Assembly (NCBI RefSeq): GCF_000378045.1
Contig: NZ_KB899111.1
Coordinates: 1-64,000 of the forward strand
Length of the DNA: 64,000 nt
DNA from: Marinobacterium rhizophilum DSM 18822
GTDB lineage: Bacteria > Pseudomonadota > Gammaproteobacteria > Pseudomonadales > Balneatricaceae
Direction: 5' to 3'
Shown here in pieces: positions 26,846 through 36,740 of this stretch. The stretch's first letter is position 1, and every line of letters begins with the position of its first letter. The translations under genes were made by a program, and so were the position numbers. Under the pieces are notes generated by a model. The model had not been told where the DNA came from. It worked only from the letters and a program-made list of their open reading frames with translations, and did no database searches.

Positions 26846-26880
26846 ATGCGGCCTGATGGATCGGGCCGCATTTATGTTTT
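26846..26880 (+). terminator. Possible terminator after petC
   Basis: A perfect 8-bp stem ATGCGGCC/GGCCGCAT (26846-26853, 26864-26871) with a 10-nt loop is followed by a mixed T-rich tract. It may only attenuate, since sspA follows at once. Confidence 0.5.
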
Positions 26881-26907
26881 TAAATGAAGACTGACGGGGA
26901 CTATCCG

Positions 26908-27540
26908 ATGGGAGTAGTGGCTAAGCGTTCTTCCATGACCTTCTTTTCCAATGGCGCTGACCATTACAGCCACCGCGTGCGTATCGTGCTGGCGGAAAAA
27001 GGGGTCGCAGTCGATATCGTCGACTGCACCGAAAATGACTTGCCCGAGGATCTGTCGTCACTGAATCCCTACAACAGCCTGCCGACCCTGCTGGATCGGG
27101 ATCTGGTGTTGTATGAGCCGAATGTGATGATGGAATATCTCGATGAGCGTTTTCCACATCCGCCGCTGTTACCGGTTTACCCGGTCGCGCGTGCAGAAAG
27201 TCGTCTGTACATGTACCGCATTCAGCATGACTGGTGCGGCCTGGCGGACACTATTCTGGCAGGCAAGGCTGATGCAGCCGAGATTGAGCGTTGCCGCAAG
27301 GAATTGCGCGACGGCCTGGTGGCCATTTCTCCGATCTTCGGAGAAAAGGACTTCTTCATGAGTGAAGAGTTCTCGCTGGTGGACTGCTGCCTGGCGCCGA
27401 TTTTGTGGCGTTTGCCTGCGATGGGTATTGAGCTGCCAGAAGCGCAGTGCAAGATGCTGTTGCGTTACATGAAGCGTATTTTTGAGCGCGAAGCTTTCCA
27501 GGAAAGCCTGTCGGAAGCTGAGCGCGAGATGCGCGACTGA
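26908..27540 (+). CDS. sspA: Stringent starvation protein A
   Basis: SspA has a glutathione S-transferase fold and binds RNA polymerase as a starvation and acid-stress regulator. The 210-residue product has the N-terminal thioredoxin-like part ([23 protein letters not shown]; ends MTFFSNGAD and RIVLAEKG), [35 protein letters not shown] and a helical C-terminal domain. The ATG at 26908 has GGGGA seven bases upstream; the earlier in-frame ATG at 26884 lacks a site. It precedes sspB, as in E. coli. Confidence 0.95.
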   Translation: MGVVAKRSSMTFFSNGADHYSHRVRIVLAEKGVAVDIVDCTENDLPEDLSSLNPYNSLPTLLDRDLVLYEPNVMMEYLDERFPHPPLLPVYPVARAESRLYMYRIQHDWCGLADTILAGKADAAEIERCRKELRDGLVAISPIFGEKDFFMSEEFSLVDCCLAPILWRLPAMGIELPEAQCKMLLRYMKRIFEREAFQESLSEAEREMRD

Positions 27541-27585
27541 GCCCAGGCTTTTTGTTGCGTCGGGGCTGAGTCAAGGGATTGAAGC

Positions 27586-27615
27586 AAGGGATGGAGGTGA
27601 CTCTGTCCCTTTTTT
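27586..27615 (+). terminator. Terminator after sspA
   Basis: An 11-bp stem (27586-27596 with 27601-27611, two G-U pairs) with a GTGA loop runs into TTTTTT. Its strength suggests that sspB has its own promoter in the following 130 bp. Confidence 0.85.
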
Positions 27616-27747
27616 ATCGCCTGTGTTCCGGGGGTTGGTCGATTTACGTGCGGCTGGTCTTTATGGTGTAAAGTCCCATCATGTTAAACATTATGAATAT
27701 CCGCTGTCGTAACAGGGAAGTGCGGTGGCGTCTGCGGAGAGCGAGCA

Positions 27748-28191
27748 ATGAATCCAAGTCGTCCCTATATCGCGCGAGGCCTGTATGAATGGATCCTCGA
27801 TAATGACTGTACGCCGCATCTGGTGGTCGATGCGGATGCGCCCGATGTCGTGGTGCCGCGCCAGTTCGTACAGGACGGTCAGATTGTGCTGAACGTGCTG
27901 CCCTCTGCCGTGCGCGACTTTCTGATGGGTGACAGCGAAATTTCGTTCAGTGCCCGTTTTGGTGGTGTGCCGATGCAGGTGCGGGTGCCCTATGCTGCGC
28001 TGGTCGCGATCTTTGCCAAGGAGAATGCCATGGGAATGGGGTTTGGCATGGAGCCCGGTGCGGATTATTACGAGCGTCTGCAGCCGGTACAGGCGGGTGA
28101 GTCGGCGGGTCAGGAGGTTGCTGAAGGGATTGAAAAAACGCCGGTGCCGCAAAAGCCCAAGGGGCGCGCGAGTCTTAAGGTGGTGAAGTAA
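27748..28191 (+). CDS. sspB: ClpXP protease specificity-enhancing factor
   Basis: SspB delivers ssrA-tagged and other substrates to ClpXP. The folded N-terminal domain is visible (PYIARGLYEWILDNDCTPHLVVDA..VPRQFV and NVLPSAVRDFLMGDSEISFSARFGG; shown in part). A flexible linker leads to a short C-terminal ClpX-binding tail (KGRASLKVVK), as in E. coli. The product has 147 residues. It is separated from sspA by a strong terminator. Confidence 0.96.
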   Translation: MNPSRPYIARGLYEWILDNDCTPHLVVDADAPDVVVPRQFVQDGQIVLNVLPSAVRDFLMGDSEISFSARFGGVPMQVRVPYAALVAIFAKENAMGMGFGMEPGADYYERLQPVQAGESAGQEVAEGIEKTPVPQKPKGRASLKVVK

Positions 28192-28201
28192 TAACGCTAC
28201 G

Positions 28202-28230
28202 TGACGGGCGGTGCCATGCACCACCCGTCA
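28202..28230. terminator. Convergent terminator between sspB and dolP
   Basis: TGACGGG(C)GGTGC and GCACC(A)CCCGTCA form a 12-bp stem with one internal mismatch and a CAT loop, placed between two convergent stop codons. T-runs are short. Confidence 0.6.
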
Positions 28231-28237
28231 GATTTCA

Positions 28238-28807
28238 TCAGATGTATTCAAACGCCTTGACGATCTTCTGTACGCCAGTGATCGTGCGTACAACGCGTAC
28301 CGCAAGATCCGCTTCCTTCTGGCTTACCAGACCCATCAGATAGACAGTGCTGTTTTCCGTCACGACCTTGATGCGGCCGCCGTTGATGTTGCGCTCGGCC
28401 AGTAGCTGCAGCTTGACGCGGCTGGTCAGGTAAACGTCGTTACTGCGAACGATGGATGACGTCGGTCCGGCAATTTCCAATTCATTGTGTACCTTGCGCA
28501 CTTCGCGTATCTGGCTGGTGATGCGCTCAGCTTCTTCTTTCGTGGCGGTGTTGGGTACCTGGCCGGTAAGCAAGACCAGGCCGTTGTAGCTGGTGGCGCC
28601 GACATGGGAGTTGCGCAGTGCGACGGAACCCTTATTCAGGTTGACGAGGGTTTTGGTTTCGATGACCTCATCTTCCAGGTAGTTGCCCAGCGTGCGGCTC
28701 CCCCTGTCTTCCTGGATAGGCTCTTCCCGAGTCGCGCTAATGAGGGAAGAGCAGCCGGACAGGATGACCAGGCTGCCGAGGCTTGCGGCAATTAACAGTT
28801 TTTTCAT
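28238..28807 (-). CDS. dolP: BON-domain outer-membrane lipoprotein (DolP/YraP type)
   Basis: This is a division- and envelope-integrity lipoprotein. The 189-residue product starts MKKLLIAASLGSLVILSGCSS with a clear lipobox (LSGC). Two BON domains follow (about 50-110 and 120-189), with typical stretches NGLVLLTGQVPNTATKEEAERI and NSTVYLMGLVSQKEADLAVRVVR (in part). I chose the ATG at 28807; longer reading frames upstream run through the diaA stop. It ends a leftward operon lpoA-yraN-diaA-dolP. Confidence 0.93.
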   Translation of the reverse strand: MKKLLIAASLGSLVILSGCSSLISATREEPIQEDRGSRTLGNYLEDEVIETKTLVNLNKGSVALRNSHVGATSYNGLVLLTGQVPNTATKEEAERITSQIREVRKVHNELEIAGPTSSIVRSNDVYLTSRVKLQLLAERNINGGRIKVVTENSTVYLMGLVSQKEADLAVRVVRTITGVQKIVKAFEYI

Positions 28808-28812
28808 CAATT

Positions 28813-29400
28813 TCAGGCTCCAAACAGTTGGTAGTCGATGAGATCGCACAGGCAGTGAAGTACCAGCAGGTGAGCGTCGTGTATCAGTACGTCGTCATCG
28901 GACGGAACGCAGATTTCGATCTCATCGGGGCGTAAAAGTGCCGTGGTATTTCCGCCATCATATCCTGTCAGTGCAATGACGCTCATCTCCCGGTCGTGGG
29001 CCGCCTGGATCGCCTGCACCAGGTTATTGGCGCGGCCGTGGGTCGATATGACCAGCAGAACATCACCGGGCTGTCCGAGGGCGCGAATCTGCTTGGAATA
29101 GATGTCGCTGAAGCTGCTGTCTTCGCTGATGGCGGTCAGGGTGGCGCTGTCGGCGGACAGTGCAAGCGCGGGCAGGCCGGGGCGCTCATGGCGGTAGCGG
29201 TTCAGCAGTAGCGCGCTGAAGTGCTGCGCCAGTGCGGCAGAGCCGCCATTGCCCACGCACAGGATCTTGTTTTCATTTATCAGGCAATGCAGCAGTTGTT
29301 CGCCGGCGTGGGCGATCATGGGGGTGTAATGTTCGATGGTATGGGCATTGATATCCATCGAACTGTGAAACTGGCTGACAATGCGGTCTTCGAGTTCCAT
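28813..29400 (-). CDS. diaA: SIS-domain protein, DiaA / phosphoheptose isomerase type
   Basis: The 195-residue protein is one sugar-isomerase (SIS) domain: KILCVGNGGSAALAQHFSALLLNRY, LALSADSATLTAISED, GDVLLVISTHGRANNLVQAI (parts shown). Sequence alone cannot separate DiaA (a DnaA-binding initiator factor) from GmhA (sedoheptulose-7-phosphate isomerase). The context lpoA-yraN-diaA-dolP is that of DiaA in E. coli and pseudomonads, so I favour DiaA. It is 18 bp after yraN and 5 bp before dolP. Confidence 0.87.
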   Translation of the reverse strand: MELEDRIVSQFHSSMDINAHTIEHYTPMIAHAGEQLLHCLINENKILCVGNGGSAALAQHFSALLLNRYRHERPGLPALALSADSATLTAISEDSSFSDIYSKQIRALGQPGDVLLVISTHGRANNLVQAIQAAHDREMSVIALTGYDGGNTTALLRPDEIEICVPSDDDVLIHDAHLLVLHCLCDLIDYQLFGA

Positions 29401-29418
29401 TCAGCGGTGGTTCCGATC

Positions 29419-29778
29419 TCAGGGCCTGAAGGCGTCTTTATACCATAGCGGGGTTGCCGTCGGTGAATCTGATTCGAGTGCGATCACATCAAAGCGACAG
29501 GGCTGGGTGGCCCGCTGGGGGTATTTGCTCAGGTAGTGGTTGGCGGTAAGGATGATTTTTTGCTGCTTGCGGCCGTCGACCGAAGCAGCGGCGTTGGCCA
29601 GGCTGGTGCGGGCACGCTTGCGCACCTCGACAAAAACCAGGCAGTCGGCGTGCTGCATGATGAGGTCTATTTCACCCAGGCGGCAGTGATAGTTGCGCGT
29701 CAGCAGTACCAGGCCTTGCTGTTCGAGCCAATGCAGGGCCAGGTCTTCGGCGAGCTGTCCGCTGGCGCGTCGATCCAT
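29419..29778 (-). CDS. yraN: YraN family (UPF0102) putative endonuclease
   Basis: The 119-residue protein has the restriction-endonuclease-like core of the family: GLVLLTRNYHCRLGEIDLIM followed by LVFVEVRKRA, carrying the D and E-x-K/R type residues of the fold. The N terminus AEDLALHWLEQQG is typical. Function in the cell is not established. Its start overlaps the lpoA stop by one base (TGATG). Confidence 0.92.
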   Translation of the reverse strand: MDRRASGQLAEDLALHWLEQQGLVLLTRNYHCRLGEIDLIMQHADCLVFVEVRKRARTSLANAAASVDGRKQQKIILTANHYLSKYPQRATQPCRFDVIALESDSPTATPLWYKDAFRP

Positions 29779-31607
29779 CAGTTGCTTGCCGGTGTCAGCA
29801 GGCTGGGGACGCCATTGTCAAACCGGGCCCAGGGCAGGTCCCTGGCAATGCGCGAGCCCTCTGTCAGGTACAGCTGGCCGGTTTCGCCGCTGATGCGTGT
29901 CAGCGGGCTCGCCCGCAGCTGCTCCAGGTAGGGGTGCACTGTGAAGGCGTCGGCCCCCAGGGCATAGAGCCGGCCGAAGCGGGTGTCGGTATCTTCGCGC
30001 TGCTGGCTCATGGCGAGTTTCAGTGTGCTTGGCGGACCGATAACCCAGGGCAGGTCGCAGAACAGAATGCCGTTAAGGTCGATATCGCTGAGACTGTTGG
30101 GGCTGCCATTGTACAGGTGCGAGGTGGCATATACCGGCAGATCGGCGGCGTAGTTAAAAGCCAGCAGGGGTTTGATCTGGCGGGCGTCCACCGGCAGGGC
30201 GCTCAGGAACAGTGCGTCGGCATCATTGCGTGGCTGGAGTTCGGACTGGATGCGGTTGCCAATGGCCTGTTGTACTCGCTTGGTTCTGGCTTCGTTATCG
30301 TCGATATTGAGCAGCGATGCCACCCGGTCTGCAAGGCCGGCCTGTTCGGCGAAGGTGACGGCGCCGACCACCTGGCCGCCGAGGCTTTCGAATTTGCGCA
30401 CGAAGGCCTGGCCGACGCGTGAGCCCCAATCGGTTTCCGGGATCATCATCAGCATGCGGCGGTTGCCATCCTGCCAGGCGCGAAGCGCGGCCGCTTCGGC
30501 TTCATCCTCGGCGGCGAGGCCCAGTTGGTACAGGTTTCCCGGTGCCTGGATGTTGGAGTTGTTCAGTGCCAGCACCGGCACGGGCAGTGTGTCGGTGAGG
30601 GCGAGCTGGTTGACATAGTTCTTGTCCAGCGGGCCGATGATCAGTTCAAGCTGCATGGTGCGGGTGAGGTTTAGCAGTTGCTCCGGTGTATTGACCAGCG
30701 TTGAGTCCAGGAGCTGGATTTCCGGTACAGGCCGGCCTTCGCGCTGGGCCTGGTAGTAGGCGGCCATGAAGCCGTCACTGATGGCGCTGGCGGCCTTGGC
30801 CAGCGAGCCGCTCTGGGGTAGCAGCAGGCCAATGCGTCGGGTCGGCATAATGCTGGAGTCGAACAGTGCGGCCACGGCCTTGGGGGGCTGCTGCAGGGCG
30901 GGGTGGGATTGCCACAGGGTGCGCCATGCGTCCAGGTTGCTGTACTGCTCTGCCAGGTCGGTGCTGGTGCGCAGATTGATGGCCAGCTCGTACCAGCCCT
31001 GCTCGTAATAGGATGCCTCACCGGCGCTGGCCAGGCGCTGCAGTCCGTCGGTGGGGAGTGCGCCCAGCAGGGCCCAGATGCGTTCATGCAGGGCCTGGCG
31101 CATTGCGGGCTCCTGGCGCAGCTGTGCCACCTTGATTAATTCCCGCAATTCGCCAGTGCTGTCCTGCTGCTGCTGATAGGCCTGCGCGCGCAGTTCGCCC
31201 AGCTCTATGGCCTGAGCGGTGGGCAGCGGTTCGCTGCTGGGCATTTCTGCCAGATAGCGCAGGGCCTGACCGCTGTCCTGGCGTTCCAGTGCGGTGCCTG
31301 CCTTGAGCGTGGCGATATCAAAGCGCAGGATGGGGGGGAGCAGGGCGGTATCGATGCGCTCCAGAATGGCAATGGCCTGGTCGCGCTGGTTGGCGTCGAT
31401 CAGTTTGCGCGCAGCCTCGGTGCGCAGTTCGGCCGCGCGGATGGGTTGGGCGCGGCTGGCTTCATCGAGCAGTGCGGCAATGGCGTCCTGCTGGCGTTCG
31501 GCCGGAGTGGCGGCGGATGTGGGTGCCCTGGATGTCGGCGTACTGCAGCCGACAAGCAATACGGCCAGCAGGCTGGCGGTCAGAGACAGGCGCAGCGGAT
31601 TCATCAT
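29778..31607 (-). CDS. lpoA: Outer-membrane lipoprotein activator of PBP1a
   Basis: LpoA stimulates the peptidoglycan synthase PBP1a from the outer membrane. The 609-residue product has a lipoprotein signal ([21 protein letters not shown]), a helical TPR-like N-terminal half rich in Gln and Ala, and a C-terminal periplasmic-binding-like domain from about residue 260 ([28 protein letters not shown] in part). Its ATG at 31607 is only 35 bp from the divergent rsmI start, so the two promoters must overlap the opposite genes. It leads the yraN-diaA-dolP operon. Confidence 0.92.
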   Translation of the reverse strand: MMNPLRLSLTASLLAVLLVGCSTPTSRAPTSAATPAERQQDAIAALLDEASRAQPIRAAELRTEAARKLIDANQRDQAIAILERIDTALLPPILRFDIATLKAGTALERQDSGQALRYLAEMPSSEPLPTAQAIELGELRAQAYQQQQDSTGELRELIKVAQLRQEPAMRQALHERIWALLGALPTDGLQRLASAGEASYYEQGWYELAINLRTSTDLAEQYSNLDAWRTLWQSHPALQQPPKAVAALFDSSIMPTRRIGLLLPQSGSLAKAASAISDGFMAAYYQAQREGRPVPEIQLLDSTLVNTPEQLLNLTRTMQLELIIGPLDKNYVNQLALTDTLPVPVLALNNSNIQAPGNLYQLGLAAEDEAEAAALRAWQDGNRRMLMMIPETDWGSRVGQAFVRKFESLGGQVVGAVTFAEQAGLADRVASLLNIDDNEARTKRVQQAIGNRIQSELQPRNDADALFLSALPVDARQIKPLLAFNYAADLPVYATSHLYNGSPNSLSDIDLNGILFCDLPWVIGPPSTLKLAMSQQREDTDTRFGRLYALGADAFTVHPYLEQLRASPLTRISGETGQLYLTEGSRIARDLPWARFDNGVPSLLTPASN

Positions 31608-31642
31608 ATACTCTGTCACCCCAAAAGACGGATGGATTCACG

Positions 31643-32485
31643 ATGTCGGAAGCGGTTTTGTATGTTGTCGCAACGCCCATAGGCAATCTCGCAGATATGA
31701 CTGCGCGTGCAATTGAGGTGTTGCAGACGGTGACACTGATCGCGGCGGAAGATACCCGTCACAGTGTGCGTTTGATGGCGCACTTTAACATTAAAACGCC
31801 CATGATTTCAGTGCATGATCACAACGAACGACAGCGAATTGAGCGAATTCTTGAGCGCCTGGCGGCGGGTGAAAGCATTGCGCTGATTTCTGATGCTGGT
31901 ACGCCGTTGATTTCAGACCCCGGCTTCGTGCTGGTAAGGGCGGTGCGCGAGGCTCAGTTCAGGGTTGTGCCGGTGCCGGGCTGCAGTGCGCTGGTGACCG
32001 CGCTGTGTGCGGCGGGCTTGCCATCCGACCGCTTTGTGTTCGAAGGTTTTCTGCCGGCCAAGAGCCTGGCGCGGCGCCAGCGTCTGGAGGCGCTGGCGCG
32101 CGAAGAGCGTACCCTGATCTTTTATGAGTCAACGCATCGGATTCTGGCATCACTGGAAGACATGCAAGCCTGCTTTGGTGCCGAGCGCATGGTTGTGGCT
32201 GCACGGGAGTTGACCAAAACATTCGAGACGATAAAGGGTGCGCCGGTGGCGGAGCTGCTTGAATGGATGCGCCAGGACGCCAATCAGCAGAAAGGTGAAT
32301 TTGTCGTGCTCGTGCAGGGCGCGCCGGCGCCCGCCGATGATGCGCTCAATGCCGAGGCCATGCGGGTGCTTGACGTGCTGCTGGAAGAGCTGCCGATCAA
32401 GCAGGCCGCGGCGCTGGCGGCAAAACTGACCGGCCTGAAAAAGAACTTCCTTTATCAGGCTGCGCTGGCGCGTCGGGACGCCTGA
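31643..32485 (+). CDS. rsmI: 16S rRNA (cytidine-1402-2'-O)-methyltransferase
   Basis: RsmI methylates the 2'-OH of C1402 in the decoding centre. The SAM-binding tetrapyrrole-methylase fold is shown by [47 protein letters not shown] and [13 protein letters not shown]. The product has 280 residues from the ATG at 31643; a longer in-frame opening to 31472 overlaps lpoA and has no conserved residues. It is divergent from lpoA and precedes rnpB. The partner rsmH lies 1.2 kb downstream and methylates the same nucleotide. Confidence 0.97.
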   Translation: MSEAVLYVVATPIGNLADMTARAIEVLQTVTLIAAEDTRHSVRLMAHFNIKTPMISVHDHNERQRIERILERLAAGESIALISDAGTPLISDPGFVLVRAVREAQFRVVPVPGCSALVTALCAAGLPSDRFVFEGFLPAKSLARRQRLEALAREERTLIFYESTHRILASLEDMQACFGAERMVVAARELTKTFETIKGAPVAELLEWMRQDANQQKGEFVVLVQGAPAPADDALNAEAMRVLDVLLEELPIKQAAALAAKLTGLKKNFLYQAALARRDA

Positions 32486-32555
32486 TTAAGAACGGTATGC
32501 AAAGGGTGGGCGTCTTGGCTTGCGCTTTGTGTGGATACTGGTATTCTTGCGCCCG

Positions 32556-32909
<354 letters not shown>

Positions 32910-33000
32910 ACTAATTTGCTCATGAAACAACAGTGTTCCGCGTTTCTGATTTTTCCGCGTTTACGTCCTAATTGACTGATTTCTATATCAGTTATTTTCC

Positions 33001-33035
33001 AGCCACCTTTGACACCCTGTCAGTGGCTTTAAATT
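33001..33035 (+). terminator. Hairpin downstream of rnpB
   Basis: AGCCAC..GTGGCT encloses a second stem TGACA/TGTCA with a CCC loop and is followed by TTTAAATT. It could end rnpB transcription, about 90 bp past the mature 3' end. The T-tract is imperfect. Confidence 0.4.
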
Positions 33036-33082
33036 AGCTAATGCGTCCGTTTATCTCCATGGAAGGTGCCACTCCGGCTGCC

Positions 33083-33111
33083 TTGCATTGCCTGTGGTTA
33101 GTTCCTATAGT
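33083..33111 (+). promoter_or_regulatory. Promoter of the dcw cluster (Pmra)
   Basis: TTGCAT (33083-33088) and TATAGT (33106-33111) are exactly 17 bp apart. The start point would be near 33118, just before the MraZ boxes. Confidence 0.65.
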
Positions 33112-33120
33112 GTGCGCAAG

Positions 33121-33155
33121 TGGGGTAAAGTGGGCAGATGTGGGTAATTATGGGA
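33121..33155 (+). promoter_or_regulatory. Four MraZ-binding boxes
   Basis: TGGGG, TGGGC, TGGGT and TGGGA start at 33121, 33131, 33141 and 33151, each followed by a 5-nt spacer. E. coli MraZ binds TGGGN repeats separated by 5 nt at its own promoter; here there are four boxes, directly after the predicted start point. Confidence 0.8.
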
Positions 33156-33196
33156 ATTTTGTGGTGAAAATGCTCTAAGCAGAGGATGGCAGCTCC

Positions 33197-33652
33197 ATGT
33201 TTCGTGGTGTAAATCCGATCAATCTTGATGCCAAGGGCCGCATGGCCATTCCGGCACGCTATCGCCAGCAGATTCAGGCGGGATGCGAGGGTTGTCTGGT
33301 CGCCACCATTGATACCGAAGAGCGTTGCCTGCTGCTTTATCCACTACCCGAATGGGAACAGATTCAACAGAAGATCGAGGCCTTGTCCAGCTTTAACAAG
33401 GCCACCAGGCGCATTCAGCGCCTGCTGATAGGTCATGCCACGGACCTGGAGATGGATGGCAGCGGCCGGTTGCTACTCACAGCGCCGTTGCGCGAATACG
33501 CTGGGCTCGACAAGAAAGTGATACTGCTTGGGCAGGGGCGCAAGTTCGAGATCTGGAGTGAAGATCTCTGGAATGAGACCCGCGAGCAGTATCTGAAAGA
33601 AGTAGAGGGTGGTATGGCGCTGCCGGATGAGTTGCAGACGCTGTCACTGTAA
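33197..33652 (+). CDS. mraZ: Transcriptional regulator MraZ
   Basis: MraZ is a ring-forming DNA-binding repressor of the dcw cluster. The 151-residue product has two AbrB-like SpoVT repeats, each with the signature D-x-K-G-R/D-x-S-G-R: NLDAKGRMAIPARYRQQI near the N terminus and EMDGSGRLLLTAPLREYAGL in the middle. The ATG follows a GGATGGCAG ribosome site. Four TGGGN boxes upstream are its likely autoregulatory target. Confidence 0.98.
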   Translation: MFRGVNPINLDAKGRMAIPARYRQQIQAGCEGCLVATIDTEERCLLLYPLPEWEQIQQKIEALSSFNKATRRIQRLLIGHATDLEMDGSGRLLLTAPLREYAGLDKKVILLGQGRKFEIWSEDLWNETREQYLKEVEGGMALPDELQTLSL

Positions 33653-33688
33653 GCCAATTTTTTACAGCAAACAGGTTGTCGAGCGCGA

Positions 33689-34627
33689 ATGATACAGGAT
33701 TTCAGTCATACCACCGTATTGCTGCACGAGGCCGTCGAGGCCCTGGTGCAGGACCCGAATGCCTTCTATATAGATGGCACTTTTGGGCGGGGTGGTCATA
33801 GCGGGCTGATTCTGCAGCAGCTGCAGGCAAAGGGCCGCGTGCTGGCGATCGACAAGGACCCCGAGGCGATCGCCTATGCTGCGCAGCGCTTTGCCGACGA
33901 GCCGCGCTTTGAGATTGAGCGCGGTTCATTCGCAGACATGCAAGAGTATGTGCAAGCGCGTGGGCTTGAGGGTCAGGTGGGCGGCATCCTGCTGGACCTG
34001 GGCGTGAGCTCGCCCCAGCTGGACGACGCGGCGCGCGGTTTCAGCTTTTTGAATGAAGGTCCGCTGGATATGCGGATGAACCCCGATGTCGGCCAGAGCG
34101 CGGCGCAGTGGATCGCGACGGCCAGTGAAAAGGAAATGGCGGATGTGATTTTCACCTACGGTGAAGAACGCTTCGCAAGGCGTATGGCGCGCGCTGTTGT
34201 TGCAGCGCGCCAAGAGGTGCAGATCACCACCACGGCGCAGTTGGCCAAGATTATCGCGGAAGCGAACCCTGCCTGGGAGAAGGGGAAACATCCGGCGACG
34301 CGGGCTTTTCAGGCTATCCGGATTCACATAAACCGGGAGCTGGAAGACCTTGAGCGTTGCCTGGACCAGGCACTGGATTTGCTATCGATAGGAGGCCGCC
34401 TGGTGGTGATCAGCTTTCATTCGCTGGAAGACCGTATCGTTAAACGTTTCATTCGCAAACATGTTAAGGGCGATGAGCATTTGCCGCGCGGCATTCCGGT
34501 GACGCAGGACATGCTGCGCCAGCGTCTCAAGTCCGTGGGCAAGGCGGTCAAGGCCAGCCCCGCCGAAGTTCAGCAAAATCCCCGAGCGCGTAGCGCAGTC
34601 ATGCGTGTTGCGGTGCGCATAAAATGA
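33689..34627 (+). CDS. rsmH: 16S rRNA (cytosine-1402-N4)-methyltransferase
   Basis: RsmH (MraW) methylates N4 of C1402 in 16S rRNA. The SAM-dependent methyltransferase has the conserved [13 protein letters not shown] start, [41 protein letters not shown], the [14 protein letters not shown] stretch, and the [15 protein letters not shown] end. The length of 312 residues is standard. The stop overlaps the ftsL start by ATGA. Confidence 0.98.
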   Translation: MIQDFSHTTVLLHEAVEALVQDPNAFYIDGTFGRGGHSGLILQQLQAKGRVLAIDKDPEAIAYAAQRFADEPRFEIERGSFADMQEYVQARGLEGQVGGILLDLGVSSPQLDDAARGFSFLNEGPLDMRMNPDVGQSAAQWIATASEKEMADVIFTYGEERFARRMARAVVAARQEVQITTTAQLAKIIAEANPAWEKGKHPATRAFQAIRIHINRELEDLERCLDQALDLLSIGGRLVVISFHSLEDRIVKRFIRKHVKGDEHLPRGIPVTQDMLRQRLKSVGKAVKASPAEVQQNPRARSAVMRVAVRIK

Positions 34628-35034
34628 ATTTCCCAGCCATGGATTGGCGCCAGTTTCGGCTCCCGCGCCTGATACGTGCGCTTTTCTCCCGCGACGGGGT
34701 GGTGGCAGACCAGAAATCCGCTGCCGCCCCGTCGCTGCGTCTGCTCCGTGCTGCTGAGCTGACCCGACCGGCCGCGGTGCTGGTCGTGCTGTTGCTGCTG
34801 GTCGTTGGCAGTGCCATGGCGGTGATTCTCAGCGCTTATCAATACCGTGTCCTGTTTAATCAACACCAGAACCTGGTGGCGAATTGGGATGAACTTCAGG
34901 TGGAGTGGGGGCAACTTGTGCTGGAAGAGAGCGCCTGGGCTGCGAACAATCGCATTGAACAGATCGCCAGCAAAAGGCTGTCCATGCTGGTGCCGGAACC
35001 TGGCATGATCGAGATAGTGCGTCATGAACGCTGA
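34624..35034 (+). CDS. ftsL: Cell division protein FtsL
   Basis: FtsL is a bitopic inner-membrane protein that forms the FtsQLB subcomplex and helps activate FtsWI. The 136-residue product has a basic cytoplasmic part, one transmembrane segment (about 56-79, [21 protein letters not shown]) and a periplasmic coiled coil with the family stretch [21 protein letters not shown]. It shares ATGA with rsmH and overlaps ftsI by 11 nt. Its size is slightly above the usual 95-120 residues because of a longer cytoplasmic tail. Confidence 0.93.
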   Translation: MNFPAMDWRQFRLPRLIRALFSRDGVVADQKSAAAPSLRLLRAAELTRPAAVLVVLLLLVVGSAMAVILSAYQYRVLFNQHQNLVANWDELQVEWGQLVLEESAWAANNRIEQIASKRLSMLVPEPGMIEIVRHER

Positions 35035-36739
35035 GTCCGCCAAGGTCGACAACCAGGCCGCCAGAAGCTGGCGCCTGATCCTGCTGTTTGGTCTGTTGGC
35101 GTTGATCGCCTCGGCCATTCTGTTCAAGCTGTTTTCCCTTTACGGGCAGGACCAGGCATTTTTGCAGAGTCAGGGTGATGCCCGCACGTTGCGCACGATG
35201 CTGATTCCGGCTCACCGCGGCCAGATTACCGACCGCAACGGCGAGCCCCTGGCGGTGAGTGCCCCGGTGGCGACCATCTGGGCCGATCCAGGCAAAGCTG
35301 ACTTGAATCATCCGTCCCTCGGACGCCTGGCGCAATTGCTGGAGCTGGATCGCTCCGAGTTGCTTGGACGTCTGAACGAATTCAAGTCACGCCAGTTCCT
35401 CTATCTGCGACGCCAGGTATCACCGGAACTGGCCCAGCAGGTCGCGGCGCTGCGGGTGCCGGGCATCCATGTCGACAGGGAATACAAGCGCTATTACCCG
35501 GCGGCAGAAGTCACCAGTCATCTGGTTGGCTTTACCAATGTCGATGGTGAAGGCCAGGAGGGCATGGAGCTGGCCTACAACGACTGGCTGCGTGGCGATC
35601 CGGGGAGCAAACTGGTCCTCAAGGATCGCCTCGGCCGCACGATCAAGCATATCCGTTCGGTCGAAGAGTCCGACCCGGGCCGTAATCTCCAGCTGAGTAT
35701 TGATCTGCGGTTGCAGTATCTGGCCTATCGCGAACTCAAGGCCGCGGTGCAGGTGCACCAGGCCGATGGTGCAGCGGTGGTGGTGCTCAATGCCCATACC
35801 GGAGAGGTGTTGGCCATGGTGAATCAGCCCTCGTATAACCCCAACGATCGCAGCAAGCTCAACAGCAGCGCACTGCGTAACCGTGCCCTGACCGATGTGT
35901 TTGAACCCGGTTCGCCAATGAAGTCCCTTACCGTGGCCGCGGCCCTGATGAGTGGCCAGTACCAGGCGGATACGCCGGTGGATGTGTCGCCGGGCTACAT
36001 TCGCATCAAGGGTCACACCATTCGAGATCATCGAAACTACGGCATTCTTGACCTGACTGGCATTATCACCAAGTCCAGTAACGTGGGTGTGACAAAGCTG
36101 GCGTTGAGCATGCATGGCGATGCAGTGCGCAACCTGATGACCAATGTGGGCCTCGGGGAAGTGCCGGGCACGGGCTTTCCGGGCGAACAGTCGGGCTCGC
36201 TGCCGTATGTATCTGAAAAGCAGGTGGTGGAACGTGCCACCATGTCTTATGGCTACGGGCTATCAGTCACGCCGTTGCAGTTGGCCCATGCCTACATCCC
36301 ATTTGCCAGCAATGGCATGATTCGCCCGGTGTCACTGCTCAAGCAGAGCGAACCTGCGCCCATGACGCGGGTCATGCCTGAACAGGTGGCAAAAGAGGTG
36401 CTGGCGATGATGGAAACCGTGACCAACAGCGGCGGTACCGGTACCCGCGCCAAGGTGCCGGGCTACCGGATTGCAGGCAAAACAGGCACGACGCACAAAA
36501 TCGGTTCCGGCGGCTATATCGCGGATCAGTATGTATCGGTCTTTGCAGGCGTGGCGCCGGTAGAAAATCCGGAACTGGTGATGGTGGTCATGGTGGATAA
36601 TCCCAAGGGGCAGGAATATTACGGTGGCGAGGTGGCGGCACCGGTTTTCTCCCGAATTGCAGCAGGCGCTCTGCGCCTGTTGAACGTGGCGCCGGATGAC
36701 TGGCCTGAGAAAGATACCAAGCGGGTGGCAATGAAATAG
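35024..36739 (+). CDS. ftsI: Division-specific peptidoglycan transpeptidase (PBP3)
   Basis: FtsI crosslinks septal peptidoglycan together with the glycosyltransferase FtsW. A single N-terminal membrane segment (about 17-38) is followed by the pedestal domain (RGQITDRNGEPLAVS). The transpeptidase domain has the SxxK motif at Ser297 (EPGSPMK), the SSN triad (TKSSNVGV) and KTGTT. The 571-residue length is typical. The start lies within the ftsL end, and murE begins one base after the stop. Confidence 0.98.
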   Translation: MNAESAKVDNQAARSWRLILLFGLLALIASAILFKLFSLYGQDQAFLQSQGDARTLRTMLIPAHRGQITDRNGEPLAVSAPVATIWADPGKADLNHPSLGRLAQLLELDRSELLGRLNEFKSRQFLYLRRQVSPELAQQVAALRVPGIHVDREYKRYYPAAEVTSHLVGFTNVDGEGQEGMELAYNDWLRGDPGSKLVLKDRLGRTIKHIRSVEESDPGRNLQLSIDLRLQYLAYRELKAAVQVHQADGAAVVVLNAHTGEVLAMVNQPSYNPNDRSKLNSSALRNRALTDVFEPGSPMKSLTVAAALMSGQYQADTPVDVSPGYIRIKGHTIRDHRNYGILDLTGIITKSSNVGVTKLALSMHGDAVRNLMTNVGLGEVPGTGFPGEQSGSLPYVSEKQVVERATMSYGYGLSVTPLQLAHAYIPFASNGMIRPVSLLKQSEPAPMTRVMPEQVAKEVLAMMETVTNSGGTGTRAKVPGYRIAGKTGTTHKIGSGGYIADQYVSVFAGVAPVENPELVMVVMVDNPKGQEYYGGEVAAPVFSRIAAGALRLLNVAPDDWPEKDTKRVAMK

Positions 36740-36740
36740 C

